Positions 1 to 8,217 of a DNA stretch of 64,000 bases are shown here, piece by piece; the stretch's first letter is position 1; each line of letters starts with the position of its first letter. This DNA comes from an uncultured Lachnospiraceae bacterium (GTDB taxonomy: Bacteria > Bacillota > Clostridia > Lachnospirales > Lachnospiraceae), in NCBI GenBank assembly GCA_910578795.1, contig CAJTSD010000004.1, positions 1 to 64,000 on the forward strand. Reading direction: 5' to 3'. The translations under genes were made by a program, and so were the position numbers. The notes beneath the pieces were generated by a model. The model ran no database searches, had not been told where the DNA came from, and saw only the letters and a list, made by a program, of their open reading frames with translations.

Positions 1-257
1 ACCTCAGAAGAAAAATTTTAGATTGGGAGACCACTCATCTAATAAGCGCCACTACCTTGTGCTAAATACGGAGAGAAGCCAAAGGCAACCAACATCCAAC
101 TCATACGCGGAAAGCTTATTAGAGAGAGGGATCAGTCTTTCAAGTACGAGCAGAGCCGCTCAAGGAGGTGACGATCATCCTCTCAATCTAATAAAACTAT
201 TATCTCCTATCAGATAGGAGATGTAAAGAAGCAGGTCTGAGGGTTTATAGGTATCCA
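1..257. other. Unassigned leader region before the sigma factor
   Basis: I recognise no gene here. A 64-codon open frame (23-217, +) has no good ribosome site and no recognisable sequence. A perfect 9-bp inverted repeat with a 3-base loop (202-222) lies about 80 bases before the sigma factor and lacks a T-run, so it is more likely leader RNA structure than a terminator. The stretch may be the tail of an element whose body lies left of the window, or a structured 5' leader. Confidence 0.3.
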
Positions 258-302
258 TTGAACAACCTAAATACATTATACAAGGAGGTCATGAGGATTT
301 GC

Positions 303-782
303 ATGGACGAAAAAATATATGATGAACATGCCAAAACGGTATATTATTTTCTGCTGTCACTCTGCCATAACCCACATATCGCGGAAGATCTGACGCAGGA
401 AACCTTCCTTCGTGCCTATCAGTCAATGGAGCGTTTTGACGGGACGTGCAAGCTGTCCGTGTGGCTTTGCCAAATTGCGAAACATTTATGGTATCAGTAT
501 TTGGAGAAGCATAAGCGTGAATCACCAGACAGTCCAAAAGAGGATGTTGCGCTTTGTACGGATGCGGAAACGCAGATTTTTGCAAAGTATGAGCTGATGC
601 AGGTTTTAAAGGAGCTTCATGGTCTGCCAGAGCAAATGCGGGAAGTGCTCTACATCAAGATGTCGAGCGAACTGACGTTTCGTGAGATTGGCGAGATTTT
701 GGGAAAGAGCGAAAACTGGGCGAGGGTAACTTATTTTCGGGGAAAAGAAAAAATAATGAAAGGATTGATGAAACATGAGTAA
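303..782 (+). CDS. ECF-type RNA polymerase sigma factor
   Basis: Small sigma-70 family factor that would direct RNA polymerase to a limited set of promoters. Region 2 is visible near residues 20-60 (IAEDLTQETFLRAY, then SVWLCQIAKHLW), and region 4 near residues 95-155 (LPEQMREVLYIK, then LTFREIGEILGKSENWARV, a helix-turn-helix). Start choice is open: the open frame begins at a TTG at 258, but a strong AAGGAGGT (282-289) lies too close to the ATG at 291. The ATG at 303 has a GAGG six bases upstream, so 303 is preferred and 291 is the alternative. The gene overlaps the next one by 8 bases, the usual arrangement for a sigma factor and its anti-sigma factor. Regulon unknown. Confidence 0.88.
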   Translation: MDEKIYDEHAKTVYYFLLSLCHNPHIAEDLTQETFLRAYQSMERFDGTCKLSVWLCQIAKHLWYQYLEKHKRESPDSPKEDVALCTDAETQIFAKYELMQVLKELHGLPEQMREVLYIKMSSELTFREIGEILGKSENWARVTYFRGKEKIMKGLMKHE

Positions 783-1581
783 TATTTCGTGCAATGTGAT
801 ACGCGACCTGCTGCCTTCCTACATGGACGGGATTGCTTCTAAGGATTCGGTAACGATGATTGAGGAACATCTTGCAGAGTGTGCGGAATGCAGGGATTTT
901 AAATGCCGCTTGGAAAAGCCAGATTTCCATGTCATGCATGAGGCGGACAGCCTGGATTATATGAAAAAAATACGCAGGTTTGCGGATTTAAAATCTGCCA
1001 TTTGTTTTTTGCTGGTCTTAGTGACGGGAGTGTTCTTTTTGGAATACACAAGGGATTTGCATCGGACGAAGCCGTTTTTTATCCTTGTCGCCGTCATGCT
1101 GTTGTGTAATTATCTGTTGTTTTTTCAAAATGGGCAAAGGCAGACAGGCAAAAAGATAAAGACTGTCATTGCCAACGGACTTAGCATTTTTTTGACGGTG
1201 TATGTCATGCTGGTTTTACAACTATCGATATATAACTGGCTCAATGACCGGCGTGCTTTGTTTGGTATGGATTACGAAAACCTGGGGCCGTTTCTTCACA
1301 ATCAGTTACTGTTGGTGATAGTTGCCGAGATGGTGATTTGGGTTCGGGAGCTTGTGCTTCATATTCGGGATGCGCATTTTTCCATTGTGAGCAGCAGCTT
1401 TGGAATTATCGGATTTTATATGTCCCTGTATTATCTTCGTATGCTGGGGACAATTGAGACGCTTGACGGGTTTCATATGATTAGCAGCAATGCCTTGTTT
1501 TTGTTTGCGGAAGGCGTCGTTATTTTGCTTTTGATACTTCTTGTTGAAAGGATGAAACAGAAAAAGAGAAACGGTGTATGA
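775..1581 (+). CDS. Zinc-finger anti-sigma factor, multi-pass membrane protein
   Basis: Putative anti-sigma factor for the upstream ECF factor. The N-terminus carries a zf-HC2-type zinc-binding motif: Cys6, then His32, Cys36 and Cys39 in the form HLAECAEC. About six hydrophobic membrane segments follow from roughly residue 75, ending in a basic tail (KQKKRNGV). In this family the cytoplasmic zinc domain holds the sigma factor at the membrane until a signal releases it. The 8-base overlap with the sigma gene implies translational coupling and matched dosage. The sensed signal cannot be read from the sequence. A hairpin terminator follows at once. Confidence 0.82.
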   Translation: MSNISCNVIRDLLPSYMDGIASKDSVTMIEEHLAECAECRDFKCRLEKPDFHVMHEADSLDYMKKIRRFADLKSAICFLLVLVTGVFFLEYTRDLHRTKPFFILVAVMLLCNYLLFFQNGQRQTGKKIKTVIANGLSIFLTVYVMLVLQLSIYNWLNDRRALFGMDYENLGPFLHNQLLLVIVAEMVIWVRELVLHIRDAHFSIVSSSFGIIGFYMSLYYLRMLGTIETLDGFHMISSNALFLFAEGVVILLLILLVERMKQKKRNGV

Positions 1582-1585
1582 ATGC

Positions 1586-1638
1586 TTCTCCCATAGCCTG
1601 GAACGGATTGATTGTTCCAAGTCTATGGGAGATTTTTT
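1586..1638 (+). terminator. Rho-independent terminator of the sigma/anti-sigma operon
   Basis: Long hairpin just after the anti-sigma stop: outer stem CTCCCATAG/CTATGGGAG and inner stem GGAAC/GTTCC, followed by a T-run on the plus strand. It closes the two-gene operon. Confidence 0.8.
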
Positions 1639-1646
1639 GATAAAGC

Positions 1647-2040
1647 TTACCAGTACGACCTCCAGTCCCTGTGTATCCTGACAAGTCCCTCCAAATAATA
1701 GTAATCGCCCCATGTATTGCACTCGTCCACGCCGCGGTCTGCGCAGGGATTTTCGTCGGATTTTCTGGCATAGGTGCCGTGCGGCAATAAGCCTTTGGAC
1801 TGCTCCTTTGATGTGACTGCACAGTTTTTTCGCAGCGCAAGCAAAAGGCGTTTTGCCATGTCCTCATAATACTGTGCCTTTTCCCCGGTCATGTGTCTTG
1901 CCATCTCGAGCATACCGCAGGCGGCAATCGCCGCAGACGAAGAGTCCCTTCTCAAAAATATCCTGATATTCCTTGTCCTTGATATAGCGGTACGCCATCG
2001 CAGAGCCGTAAATCCCCCACGCCTGCCCGCGTGGCATACC
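1647..2040 (-). pseudogene. Decayed GH88 unsaturated glucuronyl hydrolase, C-terminal remnant
   Basis: On the minus strand, 2040 to about 1960 encodes GMPRGQAWGIYGSAMAYRY and YIKDKEYQDIFEK, typical of family 88 unsaturated uronyl hydrolases. A second frame (1955-1647) then encodes RDSSSAAIAACGMLEMARHM and ends at a stop codon in RDWRSYW. Intact relatives have a further stretch between these blocks ending in a conserved RDSSAAAI-like motif. Here the blocks sit in different frames with that stretch missing, so there is an internal deletion or frameshift, and the whole N-terminal half is gone. The remnant is not expected to be active. It suggests an ancestor that degraded uronate-containing glycans. 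Confidence 0.78.
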
Positions 2041-2152
2041 TTTCTTATCTTATCATAAGGGATACGGCATAAGAAAGCTATCGGTTATATTTGTCATTTG
2101 TAGTTTATTAGATAGTTTTCAGGATAAATTTCTATTGGCTTTGAGAATGATA

Positions 2153-2195
2153 AATGGGGTATTGAAGAAATAAAGTTCTTTCAATACCCCATATT
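2153..2195 (-). terminator. Hairpin downstream of tpiA
   Basis: Long inverted repeat GGGGTATTGAAGAA / TTCTTTCAATACCCC about 40 bases after the tpiA stop. The tail on either strand is T-rich but not a clean T-run; it may act in both directions. Confidence 0.6.
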
Positions 2196-2234
2196 TTACG
2201 TATTTGTCAGTTATCCGATTTTTGCTTTTTATGA

Positions 2235-2984
2235 TTATTTATAATTCACAATCTTGCCAAAATCAGCCTTAAGGCTTGCTCCGCCTACCAGTCCGCCGTC
2301 AATGTCGGGCTGCGCGAACAACTCTGCCGCATTGCCCGCATTTACGGAACCGCCGTACTGAATGCGCACTGCCTCTGCTGTTGCCCCGTCATACATCTCT
2401 GCGATGCAGTCGCGAATGCCTTTACAAACTTCCTGCGCCTGCTCTGTTGTCGCTGTCTTTCCTGTTCCGATTGCCCAAATCGGCTCGTATGCAATCACAA
2501 GCTTTTTGACCTGATCTGCCGTAATTCCTGTCAGATCAGACTTAATCTGAAGTCTGATCCAATCCATTGTAACACCCATTTCTCTCTGCTCAAGCGTTTC
2601 ACCGCAGCAAAGAATAGGGGTCAGATCATGCTCAAATGCCTTTGCCACCTTTTTATTTAAGAGCGCATCGTCTTCCTTAAAATACTCGCGGCGCTCGGAA
2701 TGTCCGATGATGACATACTTTGCCCCTGCATCAACCAGCATATTCGGAGCGATCTCGCCTGTGTAAGCGCCCTTCTCCTCAATGTACATATTTTCCGCAC
2801 CAACTTCTACGTTTGTGCCTTTTACCGCCTCTACTACAGGTACAATATCAATTGCAGGTACGCAGTAAACTACATCCACATCATCAGACTTTACCAAATC
2901 CTTTAATTCGGCAACCAACTTGACAGCCTCACTTGGCGTCATATTCATTTTCCAGTTACCGGCTACAATCTTTCTTCTTGCCAT
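2235..2984 (-). CDS. tpiA: Triosephosphate isomerase
   Basis: Interconverts dihydroxyacetone phosphate and glyceraldehyde 3-phosphate in cytoplasmic glycolysis. The protein starts [14 protein letters not shown], with substrate-binding Asn10 and Lys12. The catalytic histidine is in IIGHSERR, the catalytic glutamate in [13 protein letters not shown], and the phosphate-gripping IQYGGSVN is near the C-terminus. Length 249 residues is normal. The frame is open 24 codons further upstream, but GGAAGGG sits just before the ATG at 2984, so that start is used. It is the last gene of the pgk-membrane protein-tpiA series; its first 22 bases lie inside the end of the preceding gene, suggesting coupled translation. 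Confidence 0.97.
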   Translation of the reverse strand: MARRKIVAGNWKMNMTPSEAVKLVAELKDLVKSDDVDVVYCVPAIDIVPVVEAVKGTNVEVGAENMYIEEKGAYTGEIAPNMLVDAGAKYVIIGHSERREYFKEDDALLNKKVAKAFEHDLTPILCCGETLEQREMGVTMDWIRLQIKSDLTGITADQVKKLVIAYEPIWAIGTGKTATTEQAQEVCKGIRDCIAEMYDGATAEAVRIQYGGSVNAGNAAELFAQPDIDGGLVGGASLKADFGKIVNYK

Positions 2985-3418
2985 GTTTCTTTTCCCTTCC
3001 TTTTCAACTTGAAAATAATTGATAAAATAAATAATATCAGCCCAGTCATACCACATATCAGCATGTACTTTCTATAAAATCCCACCACCAGACCGCCTCC
3101 CGCCAGCGTTGTGTTACTATGCACAACCGCCACTTTTGCGTTTTGGGGAAAATCAGCATTTACATGGTGCAACACCCTAGTATAATCGATTCCGTCCCAT
3201 ACATAATAATACTCGATTGCTGTACACGATTCATCAACATATATGACTTCCCCTTCTGTTATTGATAAAGATCCGGCAATTACTATCCCTTTCGCACCGG
3301 CTGTCTGTATCCTTGCCAATGCCCAATTAGCTCCGGCAATATAGACCACATACACAGTGTATAGAAAGCACAAGCTGATACCAGCTATCATCAAAGCATT
3401 CAGAAACTTATTTGTCAT
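2963..3418 (-). CDS. Two-pass membrane protein between pgk and tpiA, DUF3592-like layout
   Basis: Unknown function, 151 residues. A membrane segment near residues 8-30, an external domain of about 80 residues rich in beta-type sequence ([25 protein letters not shown]) and a second membrane segment near residues 117-138 are visible, followed by a basic C-terminus. The layout resembles DUF3592 proteins, but I cannot confirm membership. The ATG at 3418 overlaps the pgk stop by 11 bases, and the gene end overlaps the tpiA start by 22 bases, so all three are probably one translationally coupled transcript. A role next to glycolytic enzymes is unexplained. Confidence 0.72.
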   Translation of the reverse strand: MTNKFLNALMIAGISLCFLYTVYVVYIAGANWALARIQTAGAKGIVIAGSLSITEGEVIYVDESCTAIEYYYVWDGIDYTRVLHHVNADFPQNAKVAVVHSNTTLAGGGLVVGFYRKYMLICGMTGLILFILSIIFKLKRKGKETWQEERL

Positions 3419-4631
3419 CCGCCGCAACAACACCCGGAAGCTCTTTGCCCTCTAAGAACTCGAGTGACGCGCCGCCGCCTGTTGAAATATGGCTCATCTT
3501 GTCTGCAAAGCCTAACTGGTTTACCGCCGCTGCGGAATCACCGCCGCCGATAATTGTCGTTGCCTCTGTCTCTGCCAGTGCCTTTGCAACTGCAATCGTT
3601 CCCTTTGCAAGAATCGGGTTCTCGAATACACCCATCGGTCCGTTCCATACAACGGTCTTTGCAGATTTTACTGCGTCCGCGAAAAGCTCCTGTGTCTTTG
3701 TTCCGATGTCAAGACCTTCCTTATCGGCAGGAATCTTGTCCGCGTCCACTACTTCTACTGCGATTTCCGCGTCAATCGGATTCGGGAAACCATCTGCAAC
3801 TGTCGTGTCGATTGGAAGAAGAAGCTTCTTGCCAAGCTTTTCAGCCTTTGCCATCATTTCCTTACAGTAGTCAAGCTTCTCGTCGTCTACCAGTGAATTG
3901 CCGATTTCATAGCCCTTTGCCTTTAAGAAGGTAAATGCCATACCACCGCCGATAATCAGTGTATCGCACTTCTCAAGCAGATTGTTGATAACGTTTAACT
4001 TATCCGCAACCTTTGCGCCGCCAAGAATTGCAACAAACGGTCTTACCGGATTTTCAACCGCATTTCCTAAAAATTCTATTTCTTTCTGCATTAAGTAACC
4101 AACTGCATTCTCGCCGCCCTTTTCCGTAATACACTTTGTTACACCTTCAACAGAAGCGTGTGCTCTGTGGGAAGAACCGAATGCGTCGCATACATATAAA
4201 TCTGCCAAATCTGCAAGCTCTTTACTGAACTCCGCACCATTCTTTGTCTCGTCCGCGCCGCGGAACCGTGTGTTTTGTAACAAAACAACATCGCCTTCAT
4301 TCATTGCGGCAACTGCTGCCGTTGCTGCCTCGCCTGTTACGTTATAATCAGAAACAAAATTTACTTCCTTGCCAAGCTTCTCAGAAAGTCTCTTTGCAAC
4401 AGGCGCCAATGACTCGCCTTCATTCGGTCCGTTTTTCACTTTTCCTAAGTGTGAACAAAGGATAACTTTTCCGCCGTCCTTGATTAACTTATTGATTGTC
4501 GGAAGCGCTGCCACAATACGTGTTTCGTCCGTAATCTCGCCGTTCTTTAAAGGTACGTTAAAGTCGCATCTTACCAAAACTCTTTTTCCTTTTACGTTGA
4601 TGTCATCAACCGATTTTTTGTTTAATCCCAT
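3408..4631 (-). CDS. pgk: Phosphoglycerate kinase
   Basis: Transfers phosphate from 1,3-bisphosphoglycerate to ADP, the first ATP-forming step of glycolysis. The sequence shows the substrate-binding [12 protein letters not shown] near residue 20, SHLGKVKNG, and the C-terminal nucleotide-binding [15 protein letters not shown] and [14 protein letters not shown]. Length 407 residues, slightly above the usual 394-397. GGAGG lies nine bases before the ATG. The gene follows gap but is separated from it by two terminator-like hairpins, so pgk probably has its own promoter or is reached by partial read-through. It overlaps the following membrane-protein gene. Confidence 0.97.
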   Translation of the reverse strand: MGLNKKSVDDINVKGKRVLVRCDFNVPLKNGEITDETRIVAALPTINKLIKDGGKVILCSHLGKVKNGPNEGESLAPVAKRLSEKLGKEVNFVSDYNVTGEAATAAVAAMNEGDVVLLQNTRFRGADETKNGAEFSKELADLADLYVCDAFGSSHRAHASVEGVTKCITEKGGENAVGYLMQKEIEFLGNAVENPVRPFVAILGGAKVADKLNVINNLLEKCDTLIIGGGMAFTFLKAKGYEIGNSLVDDEKLDYCKEMMAKAEKLGKKLLLPIDTTVADGFPNPIDAEIAVEVVDADKIPADKEGLDIGTKTQELFADAVKSAKTVVWNGPMGVFENPILAKGTIAVAKALAETEATTIIGGGDSAAAVNQLGFADKMSHISTGGGASLEFLEGKELPGVVAADDK

Positions 4632-4669
4632 TTTTTTATTCCTCCATATATCTTAAAAAATTTCCGATT

Positions 4670-4698
4670 GAAAAAACGCAGGCTCAGCAGCCTGCGTT
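4670..4698 (-). terminator. Terminator/attenuator hairpin in the pgk leader
   Basis: On the minus strand, stem AACGCAGGCT/AGCCTGCGTT with a 4-base loop is followed by six T residues: a classic intrinsic terminator. It lies only about 40 bases before the pgk ATG, so it must be read through, bypassed by a very short promoter region, or act as an attenuator. Confidence 0.75.
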
Positions 4699-4699
4699 C

Positions 4700-4727
4700 A
4701 AAGAATTTACAAAGTAAATTCTTTCAT
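4700..4727 (-). promoter_or_regulatory. Second leader hairpin with a possible six-codon peptide
   Basis: A perfect 11-bp inverted repeat (AAAGAATTTAC/GTAAATTCTTT, 3-base loop) lies directly before the terminator hairpin in the direction of pgk transcription. Its first arm overlaps a minimal frame reading M-K-E-F-T-L-stop (4727-4707). Whether it is translated is unknown; the frame is short enough to be chance. Confidence 0.35.
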
Positions 4728-4760
4728 AACTGCCTCTATAATGTTGCAATTTTCTGATAG

Positions 4761-4794
4761 ATTAAAAAGGTCCGGTCCATAAGACCGGACCTTT
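4761..4794 (-). terminator. Rho-independent terminator after gap
   Basis: Stem AAAGGTCCGGTC/GACCGGACCTTT with a 5-base loop, followed on the minus strand by TTTTT, about 25 bases after the gap stop. Confidence 0.88.
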
Positions 4795-4818
4795 GATAGG
4801 TCTTTTAATTGACAAAAA

Positions 4819-5820
4819 TTATGCTAACTCAGAGAAATACTTAATTGTTCTTACCATCTGAGATGTGTAGCTGTTCTCGTTGTCATACCAAGATACAACC
4901 TGTACAAGATTGTCAGCGCCAACCATTGTCTGTGTTGCATCAAAGATGGAACCGTATGTGCTACCAACGATGTCAGAAGATACGATTTCGTCCTCATTGT
5001 AGCCGAATGACTCTGTTGCTGCTGCCTTCATAGCTGCGTTGATTTCTTCCTTTGTTACAGACTTCTCAACGGTTGCTACTAAGATTGTTGTAGATCCTGT
5101 CGGTGTCGGAACACGCTGTGCAGAACCGATTAACTTGCCGTTCAGCTCAGGAATAACAAGACCGATAGCCTTTGCTGCACCTGTTGAGTTGGGAACGATG
5201 TTTACTGCGCCTGCGCGGCTTCTTCTTAAATCGCCCTTTCTCTGCGGTCCGTCAAGGATCATCTGATCACCTGTGTAAGCGTGAATTGTGCTCATGATAC
5301 CAGACTTAATGCCTGCCAAATCATTGAGTGCCTTAGCCATAGGAGCTAAGCAGTTTGTTGTGCAGGAAGCAGCAGAAATGATTGTATCTGATGCCTTTAA
5401 TGTCTCGTGGTTTACATTGTAAACGATTGTCGGAAGATCATTTCCAGCCGGAGCGGAAATAACAACCTTTCTTGCACCTGCGTTGATGTGTGCCTGTGCC
5501 TTTTCCTTGCTTGTATAGAAGCCTGAGCACTCTAATACAACGTCAACCTTTAACTCACCCCAAGGGCAGTTGTTTGCATCGGGCTCTTTGTAGATCTTGA
5601 GTGTCTTACCGTCAACAGTGATTGTGTCCTCGCCTGCTGAAACCGTGTCAGCCAAAGCATATTTTCCCTGTGAAGAATCATACTTTAACAAGTGTGCCAA
5701 CATCTTAGGACTTGTCAAGTCATTGATTGCTACTACTTCGTACCCTTCTGCTCCAAACATCTGTCTGAATGCAAGACGACCAATACGACCGAAACCATTG
5801 ATTGCTACTCTTACTGCCAT
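4819..5820 (-). CDS. gap: Type I glyceraldehyde-3-phosphate dehydrogenase
   Basis: Oxidises and phosphorylates glyceraldehyde 3-phosphate to 1,3-bisphosphoglycerate with NAD. The Rossmann motif GFGRIGR is at residues 9-15, and AINDL (Asn33, Asp34) fits NAD rather than NADP preference. The catalytic cysteine is Cys153 in [14 protein letters not shown], and [13 protein letters not shown] is near the C-terminus. Length 333 residues is normal. AGGAGG lies just before the ATG. It is followed by a strong terminator and appears to be a separate transcript from pgk; the high, monocistronic expression usual for this enzyme would fit. Confidence 0.98.
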   Translation of the reverse strand: MAVRVAINGFGRIGRLAFRQMFGAEGYEVVAINDLTSPKMLAHLLKYDSSQGKYALADTVSAGEDTITVDGKTLKIYKEPDANNCPWGELKVDVVLECSGFYTSKEKAQAHINAGARKVVISAPAGNDLPTIVYNVNHETLKASDTIISAASCTTNCLAPMAKALNDLAGIKSGIMSTIHAYTGDQMILDGPQRKGDLRRSRAGAVNIVPNSTGAAKAIGLVIPELNGKLIGSAQRVPTPTGSTTILVATVEKSVTKEEINAAMKAAATESFGYNEDEIVSSDIVGSTYGSIFDATQTMVGADNLVQVVSWYDNENSYTSQMVRTIKYFSELA

Positions 5821-6099
5821 GTCATTTTCCTCCTAAAAATAAAATAATAGTATTTTATCTTATCTTGTCCAATTCATCTGCTCTGATACCACATTTTTTA
5901 TAAATGCAGATGATTGACAAAATTTTATCAACACATTTATATTACCTAATTATGGCAGAAAATTCAAGTGATATTTCAAAAAAAAATGAAAAAGTTATGT
6001 AAAATCTTTATGAACTTTTTTGGGCAAGGTGCTATGTACTATTTTAAGGGATTTTGTGATACACTATACGTAAACTCATTTGATGAAGGAGGACTTCTT

Positions 6100-6915
6100 A
6101 TGGCTGTCAGGGCTGATTATCATATGCATTCCTCTTACTCGGGCGATGGCAGCGCCCCGATGGAGGATATGGCAGGGCACGCATGTGCGCTTGGTCTTAC
6201 GCATATCTGTTTTACCGAGCACTACGATCCCGATTATATTTATCCGCAAGGGGAAGAAGGCATGTTTGAGCTGAATACAGATGCATATTTATATGACTTG
6301 TTAAAATGCAAAAACAAATACGACGGGAAATTGCAAATCGCGTTTGGCGTAGAGCTTGGACTACAACCACATTTAAAAAAGCAGCTTGCCATGTATGCGA
6401 AATCCCATGAATTTGATTTTATCATCGGCTCATCGCATATCTGTAACCGCAAAGATCCGTACTATCCTGCATTTTTTGAAGACAGAAGCGAGGACGAAGC
6501 GCACCACGAATATTTCGAGGCGGTTTGGGAGTGTGTAAAAACACTTCCCTATTTTGATGTATATGGACATCTTGACTATGTCGTACGATATGGTCCTACC
6601 AAAAATAACAGCTACACTTATCAAAAGCACGCAGATATTTTTGATAAAATCCTCACCACGCTTATCGAAAACGAAAAAGGCATTGAGCTAAATACCGGGG
6701 GATTTCGAAGCGGTCTAAACCAACCAAATCCTTGTGTTGATATTTTAAAACGGTATAGGGAGCTTGGCGGCGAAATCATTACCGTAGGCTCCGACGCGCA
6801 CGAAACGAAAGACATTGCAGCGGATTTTGACAAAGCATGTGAACTTTTAAAAGAATGCGGTTTTCAATATTACTGTATTTTCCAAAACCGCATTCCTGAA
6901 TATTTAAAGCTATAG
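6100..6915 (+). CDS. hisJ: PHP-family histidinol-phosphatase
   Basis: Probable histidinol phosphate phosphatase of the PHP superfamily, penultimate step of histidine synthesis. The N-terminus reads ADYHMHSSYSGDGSAPM, the metal-binding HxH motif, followed by CFTEHYD, IIGSSH, DVYGHLDYV and a C-terminal TVGSDAHE, all PHP metal ligands. Length 271 residues is normal. The open frame extends 44 codons upstream, but AAGGAGG lies just before the ATG at 6100. No other his gene is in the window, so substrate assignment rests on family resemblance. The gene ends one base before the convergent mnmA stop. Confidence 0.88.
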   Translation: MAVRADYHMHSSYSGDGSAPMEDMAGHACALGLTHICFTEHYDPDYIYPQGEEGMFELNTDAYLYDLLKCKNKYDGKLQIAFGVELGLQPHLKKQLAMYAKSHEFDFIIGSSHICNRKDPYYPAFFEDRSEDEAHHEYFEAVWECVKTLPYFDVYGHLDYVVRYGPTKNNSYTYQKHADIFDKILTTLIENEKGIELNTGGFRSGLNQPNPCVDILKRYRELGGEIITVGSDAHETKDIAADFDKACELLKECGFQYYCIFQNRIPEYLKL

Positions 6916-7995
6916 TTACCGAATAATCGTACCACCGCCAAACACATAATCATTTTGATAAAACACAACAGCCTGTCCGGGTGTAACAGCCCTGACAGGT
7001 TCTTTAAACTGACATCGCACCTGCCCTTCCCCGCACTTTTGGATTGTACAGGGCGCACCCGCATGGGAATACCTGATTTTTGCCAAAACCTCCATTTGCT
7101 TTGTCAAATCCTCCACTGCCATAAAATTGAGCTTGTCGCAAAGCAGGCTGTCCGTAAACACATCCTTATCCGTTCCGATGACCACCTCGTTCGTTTCCGG
7201 TCTGATTTGCGTCACGAAAACCGGATACCCCATCGCAAGATTGAGTCCCTTTCTCTGCCCGATTGTATAGTGGATAATCCCCTTGTGCTGCCCTAATATC
7301 GTTCCATCCGCCAGCACAAAATTGCCCGGAGGCGGTACGGTTCCCACAGCCTCGCGCTCCACCACTGCCGCATAGTCGTTGTCCGGTACAAAACAGATAT
7401 CCTGACTATCCGGCTTTGACGCCACATTTAACCCAATCTTAGACGCAATTTCCCGGATTTCTTCTTTTTTATAATCCCCTATAGGCATAAGCGTGCGCGA
7501 GAGCTGATGTTGTGTTAATCCGTAAAGCGCATACGTCTGATCTTTTTTTGCCGTCACTGAATTTTGTATCACATATCTGCCGTTCTCAAGTCTTTTGATC
7601 CGAGCATAATGACCTGTCGCAATATAATCCGCGCCAAGCTCCATGCTCCGTCGCAAAAGCGCTTCCCATTTTACATAGCGGTTACACAGGATACATGGAT
7701 TTGGTGTCCTTGCATGAAGGTACTCTTCCACAAACGGCTCAATTACACACGTTCTAAATTCCTCTCGAAAGTCCAACACATAATATGGAATATCCAGCAT
7801 TTGCGCCACACTGCGCGCATCATCGACTGCACTCAGTCCGCAACACCCTGTATTATCGTCAATGAGCTGCGCCCCATTATTTTGCCAAATCCGCATTGTC
7901 ACCCCTATGACATCATACCTTTGCTCTTTTAAAAGATAAGCTGCCACTGATGAATCAACGCCTCCTGACATTCCCACTACAACTTTTTTTGCCAT
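6916..7995 (-). CDS. mnmA: tRNA-specific 2-thiouridylase MnmA
   Basis: Thiolates U34 in the wobble position of Lys, Glu and Gln tRNAs, using ATP to activate the uridine and a cysteine persulfide as sulfur donor. The PP-loop SGGVDSSVAAYLL is at residues 10-22. The catalytic cysteine pair is in NPCILCNRYVKW and SQDICFVPDNDY, and the C-terminal beta-barrel region ends VFGGGTIIR. Length 359 residues is normal. It stands alone, convergent with hisJ, with the two stop codons directly abutting and no room for a separate terminator between them. Confidence 0.97.
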   Translation of the reverse strand: MAKKVVVGMSGGVDSSVAAYLLKEQRYDVIGVTMRIWQNNGAQLIDDNTGCCGLSAVDDARSVAQMLDIPYYVLDFREEFRTCVIEPFVEEYLHARTPNPCILCNRYVKWEALLRRSMELGADYIATGHYARIKRLENGRYVIQNSVTAKKDQTYALYGLTQHQLSRTLMPIGDYKKEEIREIASKIGLNVASKPDSQDICFVPDNDYAAVVEREAVGTVPPPGNFVLADGTILGQHKGIIHYTIGQRKGLNLAMGYPVFVTQIRPETNEVVIGTDKDVFTDSLLCDKLNFMAVEDLTKQMEVLAKIRYSHAGAPCTIQKCGEGQVRCQFKEPVRAVTPGQAVVFYQNDYVFGGGTIIR

Positions 7996-8217
7996 ACCAA
8001 TAACAATGTCCTTTCCGTTTTCCTATCGTATTACTAGGATTTATAATATCATTTCCGTACGCTGCTGTCAATCAGTGTCTTTCTTTTTCATGGCTTGACG
8101 CCTGTAACAGGAAACATAAAACAGAACTGTTACACAAAACCTGCATTCAAAAGCCAGCATGTTCTTAAAGTCTGTTTTCTTTCATACAATATAGGGATAG
8201 TCAGACCGAGGTGTTTT

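Noticed and set aside
168..180. AAGGAGGTGA resembling the complement of the 16S rRNA 3' end
   Set aside because: The flanking sequence does not match rRNA; it is just a ribosome-site-like string.
23..217. 64-codon open frame at the left edge
   Set aside because: No ribosome site, no recognisable motif, composition not protein-like.
1520..1867. 115-codon minus-strand frame overlapping the GH88 remnant
   Set aside because: The other frame carries the recognisable GH88 sequence; this is its shadow.
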